Assembly (NCBI GenBank): GCA_031292455.1
Contig: JARLHC010000076.1
Coordinates: 1-39,215 of the forward strand
Source of the DNA: Ignavibacteriaceae bacterium
Lineage (GTDB): Bacteria; Bacteroidota; Ignavibacteria; Ignavibacteriales; Ignavibacteriaceae
Direction: 5' to 3'
Length of the DNA stretch: 39,215 bases
Shown: positions 9,546 to 18,030 of the stretch, in pieces
How positions within the stretch are numbered: position 1 is the first letter of the stretch
How the letters are laid out: each line of letters starts with the position of its first letter
Notes under the pieces: model-generated
Seen by the model: only the letters and a program-made list of their open reading frames with translations
Told to the model about the DNA's origin: nothing
The model's database searches: none
Position numbers and translations under genes: made by a program

Positions 9546-10559
9546 ATGAAACACTTCCTCACTTTCCTGATATTCCTGTGCTTCTTCATAACTATTATAA
9601 ACGCCCAATCGGATGTAAAACCTCATAAGTCCAAACATGAAGACCTGAATAATTCTGTTCTTCAAATTCAGGAGGGTTATATCGATGCAAACGGTGTTTT
9701 AATTTATTATACAACATTCGGAAAGGGCGCTCCACTATTTATTGTGCATGGAGGACCCGGCGCTTCTCACGATTATTTCCTTCCTTATCTTATTCCTCTT
9801 GCCCGGAATAATCGCCTTATCTTTATTGATGAACGTGGCTCGGGCAAATCCCAGAAGCTGGAGGATGTTTCCGCTTATACTGTTGCCAATATGGTGGAAG
9901 ATGTTGAGGCAGTAAGAAAGGCACTTAATTTGGGAAAGATAAATCTTCTGGGACATTCTTACGGCGGAGTGCTTGCCCAGGCTTATGCATTAAAATATCA
10001 GAAGAATTTATCCCGCCTTATTCTATGCAGTACTTTTCACAGCACCAAAAAGATGAATGAAGTATTTAATAAAATGAAAGAGAATATGACTCCTGAACTG
10101 CGCAATAAAATTAACTCTCTTGAAAAAGCAGGATTATACGGCAATGGAAAAGATTACGAAAAACAACGCTACACTCAGGAGTATATGATTTCCGCATGGG
10201 GCGACGGTTATTTCCCTTACCTTTATCAAAACCATCCCGATGCGAATTATGACCCTTTGACCTCCGGAATTATGTCATGGGATCTTTACCGCCAAATGTG
10301 GGGATCAAATGGAGAATTTATTATTGACGGCAACCTGAAATCAGTTGAGTACGCTGAACTTCTTCCGTCCATTAAAGTTCCAACACTAATTACTGTGGGC
10401 GATCATGATGAATGCGCCCCTTCCTTATCGGAGGAAATGCATAAGTTAATCGTAGGTTCCGAACTTTTTATCCTGCCCAAAAGCGGACATATGACCTTTG
10501 TAGATCAACCGGATCTGTTCATAAATAAAATTAATAAATTCCTTCACCCCGGATTTTAA
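9546..10559 (+). CDS. Secreted alpha/beta hydrolase, proline iminopeptidase-like (S33)
   Basis: A 337-residue protein with signal peptide MKHFLTFLIFLCFFITIINA. The mature part is an alpha/beta hydrolase of the S33 proline-iminopeptidase type. It has the oxyanion motif HGGPG (from H68), a DERGSGKS strand, nucleophile elbow GHSYGG (S138), an acid at D286/D288 in VGDHDECAP, and catalytic H315 in KSGHMTFVDQP. These enzymes release N-terminal proline or hydrolyse related amides and esters. The signal peptide implies action outside the cytoplasm, which is less usual for the family. It could instead be a general esterase. It is 21 bp upstream of the membrane glycosyltransferase gene. Confidence 0.85.
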   Translation: MKHFLTFLIFLCFFITIINAQSDVKPHKSKHEDLNNSVLQIQEGYIDANGVLIYYTTFGKGAPLFIVHGGPGASHDYFLPYLIPLARNNRLIFIDERGSGKSQKLEDVSAYTVANMVEDVEAVRKALNLGKINLLGHSYGGVLAQAYALKYQKNLSRLILCSTFHSTKKMNEVFNKMKENMTPELRNKINSLEKAGLYGNGKDYEKQRYTQEYMISAWGDGYFPYLYQNHPDANYDPLTSGIMSWDLYRQMWGSNGEFIIDGNLKSVEYAELLPSIKVPTLITVGDHDECAPSLSEEMHKLIVGSELFILPKSGHMTFVDQPDLFINKINKFLHPGF

Positions 10560-10580
10560 AATATTATTAAAATAAACATC

Positions 10581-11939
10581 ATGAAAAAAAATAATTTCTA
10601 TCAGTTGTTTAATACCAAAGGACTGCTTCTGATTATTCTTTTGGCTTTTATAATTAGAATGATATTTTTTATTGCATTGCAGCCCTGGGAAAATGAGGTT
10701 ATAAATAAGACTATCTTAGTAAAGGATGCCGCCGGATACCATCAATTAGCATTATCGTTATTATCTAAGAAATCTTTTGAAGATTTTGATACTTTCCGAA
10801 CCCCGGGTTATCCATTATTTGTTGCAATGATCTATGCTATTTCTTCATGTAAGATATGGCTTGTGCTATTTTTGCAGATAATAATGAATATAGCTTCGCT
10901 CCTGTTATTATATAAAATTGCATCAGCAATATTTTCCCGGAATATTGCCTTATTATCTGCTTTTCTTTTTGCTATCGATCCTCTACAGATAATTTATTCC
11001 GTTCAATTATTAACCGATACTTTATTTGTTTTCTTGTTCCTTGTGTCTACGTATTATCTGTGTAATGGAATTATAAGAAAAAATTATACATTCCTGATCA
11101 TCAGCGCTTTAGCATTAGGATTAGCAACTTTAGTGCGACCTATATCCTATTTATTCCCTTTAGTCATTATTATATTCATTTTTTTGTTCTCTAACATTAC
11201 GGTAAAATTAAAACTATTATATTCAGTAGTATTTACGGTTATATTTATAGCAGCAATTTCTCCTTGGCTATATCATAATTATTCAAAATATGGTGAGGTA
11301 AACCTATCTTCAATATCTGGTTATAATCTGTTATTTTATAATGTTGCATCTACAGAATCATATAAAACAGGAATGCCGATTGAAGAAGTACGCAATAAGT
11401 TTGATAAGTTAGCACTTCAAAGAGGTTACGATACTACAGAGTTAAATCCCTATAAAAACTCACGGATTTTCTCGAACATTGCCGGGGAATATATCAGAGA
11501 CAATTTTATCTTGTACTGTAAAAGGCAATTGATGGGAGTTGTATATTTATATTGTGCATCCCCTTCGGGTGTAATTGCTTCAAACTTTCATCAGGAATCC
11601 AGGTATGACGGTACAGGAAAATATTCTGCCAATTTCCGGTATCTTAATATGTTCATGAGTATGTCACTGGCAGAAATTGTAATTACGATAAGTATATTTT
11701 TATTTCTGCTGATAAATTATCTCTATTCCTTATATGGAATTTATTTATCAGCTAAGCTTAAGAATAAGTATGTTTTCCTCTTGATATTCATAATATTGTA
11801 TTTTACAATACTAACGGGTGCTGTCGGAGGAAGTAGATATAGGTTGCCCTTTATGCCGTTTATTAATATACTGTGTGCTGCCGGCATTCTATATCTTTAT
11901 TCTAAGATTAAAGACAAATTCCGGTCTGTTAAGAAATAA
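10581..11939 (+). CDS. Membrane glycosyltransferase, GT39/ArnT-like
   Basis: A 452-residue multi-pass membrane protein with about ten hydrophobic segments. Features of the GT-C (GT39/PMT/ArnT) superfamily are the acidic first periplasmic loop (KDAAGYHQLA), the FRTPGYPLFVA motif just before the second membrane segment, DPLQIIYSVQLLTDTLF, and a late GGSRYRLPFMPF motif. Such enzymes move a sugar from a polyprenyl-phosphate donor to a protein, lipid or glycan on the periplasmic side. The acceptor is not predictable. It precedes the exported beta-helix proteins, but these are on the opposite strand, so no operon is implied. Confidence 0.8.
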   Translation: MKKNNFYQLFNTKGLLLIILLAFIIRMIFFIALQPWENEVINKTILVKDAAGYHQLALSLLSKKSFEDFDTFRTPGYPLFVAMIYAISSCKIWLVLFLQIIMNIASLLLLYKIASAIFSRNIALLSAFLFAIDPLQIIYSVQLLTDTLFVFLFLVSTYYLCNGIIRKNYTFLIISALALGLATLVRPISYLFPLVIIIFIFLFSNITVKLKLLYSVVFTVIFIAAISPWLYHNYSKYGEVNLSSISGYNLLFYNVASTESYKTGMPIEEVRNKFDKLALQRGYDTTELNPYKNSRIFSNIAGEYIRDNFILYCKRQLMGVVYLYCASPSGVIASNFHQESRYDGTGKYSANFRYLNMFMSMSLAEIVITISIFLFLLINYLYSLYGIYLSAKLKNKYVFLLIFIILYFTILTGAVGGSRYRLPFMPFINILCAAGILYLYSKIKDKFRSVKK

Positions 11940-12023
11940 TTAATCGATTTATCATTAGGTTCAATTACTCAAACCACATTGAAAATCAGCCATTGGTTAT
12001 CCATGTTATTCGAATAAAATTAA

Positions 12024-13430
12024 TTATTTGTTCTGAATTGCACCTCTGTCCCATTCTGTCGCTTCTGGTCTGATTGTGCCTGTTATATCTGTTGTAAAAT
12101 ATTTAGATAAATTAACCCCATGGCCGGTTCCGCCTGTAAGCCGATAATCGGTAATTTTGCTCCCCCATATATTAACAAATGAAGGTTGACTGCTCGATCC
12201 GTGAATATCACAATGAGTCCCGTTATAATTATGTTTCCTTTGCCATTCTGACTTTGTAAGATTAGAATTTTCAGCTCCCGAAACATCCCCCGTATCTATA
12301 ACAGCTTCTCCTGTATTACCATTATAATATTGGTTATAATCAATATCCTTAACAATAGGAGTAAATCCGTCCCGGTCGGAGTACCATATGTTTTCATTAT
12401 TGGAATCTGTCATGTAGAAAATATTATTCTTCATTACAAGCGTATCTGTATTGCCGATTTTTGCATTATATCCGTTATTGTTAATAAAGGTATTGTTTAA
12501 TATGTATGCGCTTGATTTACCATTATAAGTAAGCTCATCATAATTGTCATATAAGGCAATGCCTGTATTCCCATGAGCTCGTTCAACAATAATATTATTA
12601 TAAATGATCCATCTTAAGGGCTGGGTATTGTCACTATTGATACCTGCAACCATAACAATATTTGTATCAAGAGCCATCATAAAATTATTTGCTATCGTGG
12701 TAGTAAGTCTTTTTGTACCAACCCGGCCTCCATAAGCCCCGAATTGCAGTAAATCTTTATGAAAATAAGGATGGCCCAATAATCCACCCTGAATTAGGGT
12801 ATTGCCTGTAATTGTATGTCCGCCGCCATAACCTGCCATATGGATAACATCGCACTCAGATGTTTTAGTATTAGTTAATACCTCTATTCTGTTACTTGAA
12901 ATAGTACATATTGAATCGGTATGCAAATATACCCCGCTTCCATTACCATTACTGATGATATTGCAATTATCCACTGTAATATTTGTACTTCCATCAGCAC
13001 GCACAGCAGCAGTAATGGATTTACCCTGATCGCCAGAATACAATGCTTTAATTGTCAGTTCTGTAAGTTTAATATTTTTACACTTAGATATGCCGATAGT
13101 ATGTATTCCCGCAATTGTAGTATTCTGAATAACTACTTTTCCATTGTGGCCATTATCCTTTCCTTTTGTAATTACCACAGTAGAAGAGGGAGCAAGCCCG
13201 GAAAAGGAGATTGATGCATATACCAGGGAATCTGTTCCTCCATCAAAATAAACTGAATCGCCGCCCGCCAGCCTGCTCCACTTAAAACTTGTATATACTT
13301 TCTTGTTTATCCAGCTGTTCCCTTTACCGGTTCCCGAAGAAGTAGTGGATATATAATAATTGGTGGCATACAGATTTCCCATAAAAAAGAGTAGAATCAA
13401 AGTACCATAGTAGAAAATTGATTTAAACAT
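12024..13430 (-). CDS. Exported right-handed parallel beta-helix protein (short paralogue, no sorting domain)
   Basis: A 468-residue protein with signal peptide MFKSIFYYGTLILLFFMGNLYA. The body is rich in N-N-x-F/I-type rungs (ITVDNCNIISNGNGSG, ILNNTFINNNGYN, KNNIFYMT), typical of pectate-lyase-like parallel beta-helices. It aligns end to end with residues 1-468 of the 1072-residue neighbour, including a 45-residue identical run and a further 27-residue run. It stops where the neighbour's second module begins (WDRGAIQNK versus WDRGAVQTAVAS). It has no C-terminal type IX sorting domain, so surface export by that route is doubtful; it may stay periplasmic or be a truncated copy. Carbohydrate binding or lysis is inferred. 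A good Shine-Dalgarno (AAAGGA) precedes the ATG. Confidence 0.85.
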   Translation of the reverse strand: MFKSIFYYGTLILLFFMGNLYATNYYISTTSSGTGKGNSWINKKVYTSFKWSRLAGGDSVYFDGGTDSLVYASISFSGLAPSSTVVITKGKDNGHNGKVVIQNTTIAGIHTIGISKCKNIKLTELTIKALYSGDQGKSITAAVRADGSTNITVDNCNIISNGNGSGVYLHTDSICTISSNRIEVLTNTKTSECDVIHMAGYGGGHTITGNTLIQGGLLGHPYFHKDLLQFGAYGGRVGTKRLTTTIANNFMMALDTNIVMVAGINSDNTQPLRWIIYNNIIVERAHGNTGIALYDNYDELTYNGKSSAYILNNTFINNNGYNAKIGNTDTLVMKNNIFYMTDSNNENIWYSDRDGFTPIVKDIDYNQYYNGNTGEAVIDTGDVSGAENSNLTKSEWQRKHNYNGTHCDIHGSSSQPSFVNIWGSKITDYRLTGGTGHGVNLSKYFTTDITGTIRPEATEWDRGAIQNK

Positions 13431-13576
13431 TTAGTCCTTTATTTAATCAATTATAAGTTACTCTTCAAATGTAAGAAGATCAGATTAGTCTATCTATAGG
13501 AATCTTTCAGAATTTGCATGAATTAATTGAGATGAGAATATTGTCTTATTACTGCTTCTTCTTTATACGCTGATAC

Positions 13577-13613
13577 TTAAAAGCCTATAAGGCAATTACT
13601 TACAGGCTTTTAA
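13577..13613 (-). terminator. Hairpin downstream of the large beta-helix gene
   Basis: TTAAAAGCCTATA (13577-13589) and TACAGGCTTTTAA (13601-13613) pair with one mismatch around an 11-nt loop. It lies 64 bp past the stop of the 1072-residue gene on the minus strand. The stem ends in TTTTAA but no longer T run follows. Confidence 0.5.
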
Positions 13614-13677
13614 ATGGAGATTTGTATTATCGGTCGTTGAACAACTCTTACCTCATCTTCTGAGGTTAATTATATCA

Positions 13678-16600
13678 TTATTTAATAAGACTCATTTTTA
13701 TAATTTTAGAACTCTTAGCACTACCGTTAACAGGGGATTCTATAATTGATAAGAAATATATTCCCGATGGATGATTATTTCCGTTCCAGTTTATCTCGTA
13801 TGTACCTGGCTGCTGTATATCATTCTTTAACTCTTCTATCTTTTCTCCGATTACATTATATATCACTAAGTTTATCATACTTTCAGAAGGAATGGTATAT
13901 CTTATTTTAGTCGAAGGGTTAAACGGGTTAGGATAATTACCTATTGAGAATCCTTCCGGAATAATGTTTATTGAAAGGATATTCGAATATTTAAAGTTAC
14001 CATTGTTATCTATTTGTTTCAGCCTGTACTGGATTTTGTTACCATTAGGATTATTATCTTCATATGAGTAATTATTTTTAGTAACACTGTTACCTTTCCC
14101 TGCAACAAATCCTATCTTCTCCCATGAAGAGTTTGAATTTCTTTGAATTTCAAATCCCTGGTTTTCTATCTCGGTAGCAGTACTCCATAAGAGATGTACA
14201 GAATTATTTATATAATTTCCCGTAAACGATGTAAGCTCAACCGGTAATGAACTGGATGTATGCTGAATTAAACCCATATCAGGGTTACTTGATGGAACAG
14301 CTGTTCCCATTATGTCAGTTGCTATACCCACATTAGTACCTGTGCTTATAGCCTTACTGCCGGTCTGGAGTGATAAATCCTTACTAGCATAATTGGTAAA
14401 TAACGGGTCAGAATAGAAACTGTTAGCATCGTAACCTATTGACTGCCATTGTGCTATCGAACTATATGTAGTACCATGTCTGTACCATAGGTGAGAGTTT
14501 GCCGAAGTCATGTAATATATATTATTAGTGATAGTCCAGGATCCCATTTGCCCTGAAACATCTTCATACAAGAAATATCCGGTATTGTTATCAGAATAGA
14601 ATATATTGTTTTTGAGGATCATTCCATTATTGACTCCCGACTTTGAATTAAGATGTATTGATGCTTCACTTCCATGAGTAATAATGGTATTATTATAATA
14701 TGAACCATTCCGGGTAGCATATGCATCATAAGTTCCGCTTCCGTCAGTATACAGGTAAATATTGATGTTAGTAGCTTCAAGAAGATTGTAATAAAATTCT
14801 GCTCCGGCAGAACCGTTGTCATCAATATTATCAAACCTTCCATTTTTTATAACATTATATCGTACTACTAACCCGTTGGCCATTCCTAAATCATTCGAAC
14901 CAAAGCTTACCTTTATATTTGAAAAATTGGCTATAAGAGTATCATATTCCATCACGGCATTATCGGTTCCATCTAAATAAACACCTAAATTACCCTGATT
15001 AGGATCGGATAAATTTTGTTGTCCGTAACTCAGAGTACTTTTTCTGATTGTTAGATAAGTTCCTTGCTCGTCATATAAACCAACTTTAGTTATATATCCG
15101 CCCTTACTGCTGTCTATATTGCAGGATTCAAATGTTATATGATTGCAATTCGATAATTTAATATTGGCCGAAGGATCAGTAGAACTGCCGGTAAACCCAT
15201 TAACAAACTTGAGACCGTTAAAATTAATATTGTTCCGGTTACTCATATTTACACATTGAATGGAAGAATGTCCGTCTATTACTGGTCTGTTTCCTGTGTT
15301 GTAACTGTTAAAAGTTAATCCATCGGTTGTTGGTGTAAGTGTGGCATCTGTAAATCTGTCTCCGCTTCTGAAGCTGATAATATCGCCTGAGTTAAATCCC
15401 TTTGAATTAACTTTGGTGATAGTTTTCCAGGGAGATAAAGCTGATGTGCCTGAATTAGCATCATTACCATTGCTTGCAACATAATAATGGTTTGAAGCAA
15501 CTGCAGTCTGAACTGCTCCTCTGTCCCATGGTGCTCCTGGTGGTCTTGTTGTTCCAATTATATCTGTTGTAAAATACTGTGATAAATTAGCGCCCTGGCC
15601 GGTTCCGCTTATAAGCTGATAATCGGTACTATTGCTCCCCCATATATTGGCAAATGCGGGTGGACTACTTGAACCCTGGATATCACAATGAGTCCCGTTA
15701 TAATTATATTTCGTCTGCCATTGTGCAAGAATAAGATTAGAATTTTCAACTCCGGAAGCATCCCCCGTATCTATGTCAGCTTCTCCGGTATGATTATCAT
15801 AATATTGGTTATAATCAATATCCTTTACAATAGGAGTAAATCCATCCCGGTCAGAGTACCAGATATTTTCATTATTGGAAGCTGTCATATAGAAAATATT
15901 ATTCTTCATTACAAGCGTATCTGTGTTTCCGATTTTTGCATTATAACCGTTATTATTAATAAAGGTATTATTTAATATGTATGCGCTTGATTTACCATTA
16001 TAAGTAAGCTCATCATAACTGTCATATAAAACAATACCCGTATTACCTTGTCCGCGTTGTGCTACTATATTGTTATAAATCATCCATCTTAAGGGCTGGG
16101 TATTATCACTATTGATACCAGCACTCAAAACAACATTTACATCAATGGTCAGCATTAGATTATTTGCTATCGTGGTAGTAAGTCTTGGAGTTCCTGCACG
16201 GCCGCCATAAGAACCAAACTGTAATAAATCAGGATGATAACCGGCATCTAATTTACCCTGAATCATTGTATTACCGATAATTGTATGTCCGCCGCCATAA
16301 CCTGCTATATGAATAACATCTGCTTCAGCGGTTTTAGTATTTGTTAATACTTCTATTCTGTTATTTGAAATAGTGCATATTGAATCAGTATGAAAATATA
16401 CTCCCGAACCATTACCATTACTTGTAATATTGCAATTATCTACAGTTATGTTTGTACTTCCGTCGGAACGTACAGCAGCAGTAGTGGATGAACCCTGATC
16501 GCCGGAATACATGGCATTAATTGTTAATCCTGTAAGTTTTATATTTTGACAATTAGTTATACCAATAGTATTAACAACAGATGCAGTATTCTGGATAATT

Positions 16601-16896
16601 GCTTTTCCGTTATGCCCTGAATCCTTTCCTTTAGTAATAACTATAATAGAGGTAGGTTTAAGTCCATAATAGGAGATTGGTGCGTATACAAGTGAATCAG
16701 TTCCTCCATCAAAATAAACTGAATCCCCGCCTGCTAAACTGCCCCAGTTAAAACTGGTATAAATTTGCTTGTTAGTCCAGCTGTTTGCATTACCGCTGCC
16801 CGATGAAGCGGTAGATATATAATAATTGGTAGCATAGGTATTTCCTGCAAAAAAGAGTAGAATCAAAGAGCCGAAGTAGAAAATTGATTTAAACAT
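13678..16896 (-). CDS. Large exported two-module beta-helix protein with type IX sorting domain
   Basis: A 1072-residue protein. The signal peptide is MFKSIFYFGSLILLFFAGNTYA. Module 1 (to about 468) is a parallel beta-helix nearly matching the neighbouring 468-residue protein. Module 2 starts near N469 with NHYYVASNGNDANSGTSA, a common opening of pectate-lyase-like helices, and runs to about 890. A fibronectin-III-like linker follows (LPVELTSFTGNY...HLLWSTATEIENQGFEIQR). The last ~90 residues (about 985-1072) form a type A sorting domain with IGNYPNPFNPSTKIRY, then IYNVIGEKIEEL and GIYFLSI. The protein is therefore probably sent across the outer membrane by the type IX system and anchored or released at the surface. 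A polysaccharide-binding or lyase role is inferred. The Shine-Dalgarno AAAGGA precedes the ATG. Confidence 0.9.
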   Translation of the reverse strand: MFKSIFYFGSLILLFFAGNTYATNYYISTASSGSGNANSWTNKQIYTSFNWGSLAGGDSVYFDGGTDSLVYAPISYYGLKPTSIIVITKGKDSGHNGKAIIQNTASVVNTIGITNCQNIKLTGLTINAMYSGDQGSSTTAAVRSDGSTNITVDNCNITSNGNGSGVYFHTDSICTISNNRIEVLTNTKTAEADVIHIAGYGGGHTIIGNTMIQGKLDAGYHPDLLQFGSYGGRAGTPRLTTTIANNLMLTIDVNVVLSAGINSDNTQPLRWMIYNNIVAQRGQGNTGIVLYDSYDELTYNGKSSAYILNNTFINNNGYNAKIGNTDTLVMKNNIFYMTASNNENIWYSDRDGFTPIVKDIDYNQYYDNHTGEADIDTGDASGVENSNLILAQWQTKYNYNGTHCDIQGSSSPPAFANIWGSNSTDYQLISGTGQGANLSQYFTTDIIGTTRPPGAPWDRGAVQTAVASNHYYVASNGNDANSGTSALSPWKTITKVNSKGFNSGDIISFRSGDRFTDATLTPTTDGLTFNSYNTGNRPVIDGHSSIQCVNMSNRNNINFNGLKFVNGFTGSSTDPSANIKLSNCNHITFESCNIDSSKGGYITKVGLYDEQGTYLTIRKSTLSYGQQNLSDPNQGNLGVYLDGTDNAVMEYDTLIANFSNIKVSFGSNDLGMANGLVVRYNVIKNGRFDNIDDNGSAGAEFYYNLLEATNINIYLYTDGSGTYDAYATRNGSYYNNTIITHGSEASIHLNSKSGVNNGMILKNNIFYSDNNTGYFLYEDVSGQMGSWTITNNIYYMTSANSHLWYRHGTTYSSIAQWQSIGYDANSFYSDPLFTNYASKDLSLQTGSKAISTGTNVGIATDIMGTAVPSSNPDMGLIQHTSSSLPVELTSFTGNYINNSVHLLWSTATEIENQGFEIQRNSNSSWEKIGFVAGKGNSVTKNNYSYEDNNPNGNKIQYRLKQIDNNGNFKYSNILSINIIPEGFSIGNYPNPFNPSTKIRYTIPSESMINLVIYNVIGEKIEELKNDIQQPGTYEINWNGNNHPSGIYFLSIIESPVNGSAKSSKIIKMSLIK

Positions 16897-17027
16897 ATGT
16901 TCCTTTTTTATAACCTTATCATTAACAGCAAGAAAATAGTGATTTGGAGTAGGGTGAGCTATAGGGAAAAACCTGAAAGTATTATAGGATTAACCTGAAT
17001 TTTTACAGAGAAAAAACAATGATTAGG

Positions 17028-17043
17028 AGTGATTCATATCACA
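17028..17043. promoter_or_regulatory. CRP/FNR-like palindrome
   Basis: AGTGA-TTCATA-TCACA matches the CRP-family consensus TGTGA-N6-TCACA at nine of ten positions. The inner GTGAT/ATCAC arms are perfectly inverted. It is about 130 bp upstream of the large beta-helix gene and 290 bp upstream of the kinase gene. No CRP-family regulator lies in the window, so this is a sequence match only. Confidence 0.35.
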
Positions 17044-17230
17044 GGCAGATAAAGGATATTGGTAACCTATTCTTAAGATAAAAAAATCAGAATATTCTTA
17101 GTAATTATTGATGTAACCCCAGTGATAATATCTCTTTATATTGTTATCTTAAAGTAAATGATTAGATATTATATGATCTTTACATTGATATTTCTATATT
17201 AAGCAGAGTCATATCATGTAGCTTAATTAG

Positions 17231-17259
17231 TTGACATTTTGATAATTAATAAATATTTT
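17231..17259 (+). promoter_or_regulatory. Sigma-70-like promoter for the kinase-regulator pair
   Basis: TTGACA (17231-17236), a 17-bp spacer and TATTTT (17254-17259). The -35 is perfect and the -10 matches four of six positions. The predicted transcript would start near 17266, about 65 nt before the ATG at 17332. The surrounding DNA is very A+T rich, so chance matches are possible. Confidence 0.4.
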
Positions 17260-17331
17260 ATATTAGGTTGTGAGAAAACGCATTCTTATTGTGGAATTTA
17301 ACCTTAGAAAATTAATTAGAGTTCTATTCTT

Positions 17332-18030
17332 ATGGAAATAACTCCACATGTTTTGAGTGAGAACTTCCAAAATGATCTTAACAGATATGCGTTTCTGGGA
17401 AAATTTGCATCTATTTTGTATCATGAGATAGGAAGCTCTCTTTGCAAAATAAAAATGAATCTGGATCTGTACAAGGACGAGTTTAACGGTAGTGTTGAAC
17501 TTGAAAGACTGTATAAGATATTTTATGAAGAAATTACCCGCCTTAACAAACTTTCGAATGAAATAAATCAATATTCACGGCATACTGAAGCAATCCCCAT
17601 AAATATAAATATATATAGGCTTTTTGAGAGTATTAGGGAAAATGTATCTAAAAAACTGAATGAAAAAGAAATAAATATTCTAAATTTTACTCAGGAGAGT
17701 ACAATAGTGGGGGATTATATAAAACTTCAGACCGCATTTCTAAGTTTTTTTAATTACTCTGTCGACTCATTGAATACAAATAGCAGTATAGAAATATCAT
17801 CACAAACATTGGGTGAATCAAATAAAATATCGATTATTGTTAAAAATAGTGGAGATGGAGTAGTAAACATGAGCCCGATATTTAATCCGGCTGATATTTC
17901 CAGATCCGGACTGAGTTTATTGATTTTTAAACAATTGATTATTGATCTGGGAGGTTCCATTAATCTCCTTTCCTCAGATAAGAATGATTCCATGTTAGAA
18001 GTTCAATTACCCGGTGTGTTAAATGGATAA
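17332..18030 (+). CDS. Sensor-less histidine kinase
   Basis: A 232-residue cytoplasmic protein with no membrane segment and no recognisable input domain. The DHp helix carries the candidate phospho-accepting H31 in ILYHEIGSSLCKIKMNL. A HATPase region follows. Its N-box is FNYSVDSL (Asn kept), the G1-like motif is NSGDGV (Asn instead of the usual Asp), and the G2-like motif is SGLSLLIFKQLIIDLGG, where GLGL has become GLSL. ATP-lid sequence is short. It may be a weak kinase, a phosphatase-biased protein or one that needs a partner for input. The next gene overlaps its last 8 bp, so the two form a two-component pair. Kinase identity is good; activity is uncertain. Confidence 0.78.
   Translation: MEITPHVLSENFQNDLNRYAFLGKFASILYHEIGSSLCKIKMNLDLYKDEFNGSVELERLYKIFYEEITRLNKLSNEINQYSRHTEAIPININIYRLFESIRENVSKKLNEKEINILNFTQESTIVGDYIKLQTAFLSFFNYSVDSLNTNSSIEISSQTLGESNKISIIVKNSGDGVVNMSPIFNPADISRSGLSLLIFKQLIIDLGGSINLLSSDKNDSMLEVQLPGVLNG

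Larger units (their letters stand above)
16897..17331. promoter_or_regulatory. Divergent intergenic control region
   Basis: A 435-bp A+T-rich region between the minus-strand beta-helix gene and the plus-strand histidine kinase gene. No coding frame in it is convincing. It holds a CRP/FNR-like palindrome (17028-17043) and a sigma-70-like promoter for the kinase gene (17231-17259), listed separately. Confidence 0.6.

Noticed and set aside
12921-13214. Plus-strand 97-codon frame across the short beta-helix gene
   Set aside because: Antisense to a strong secreted-protein gene. The repeat nature of the beta-helix keeps the opposite frame open.
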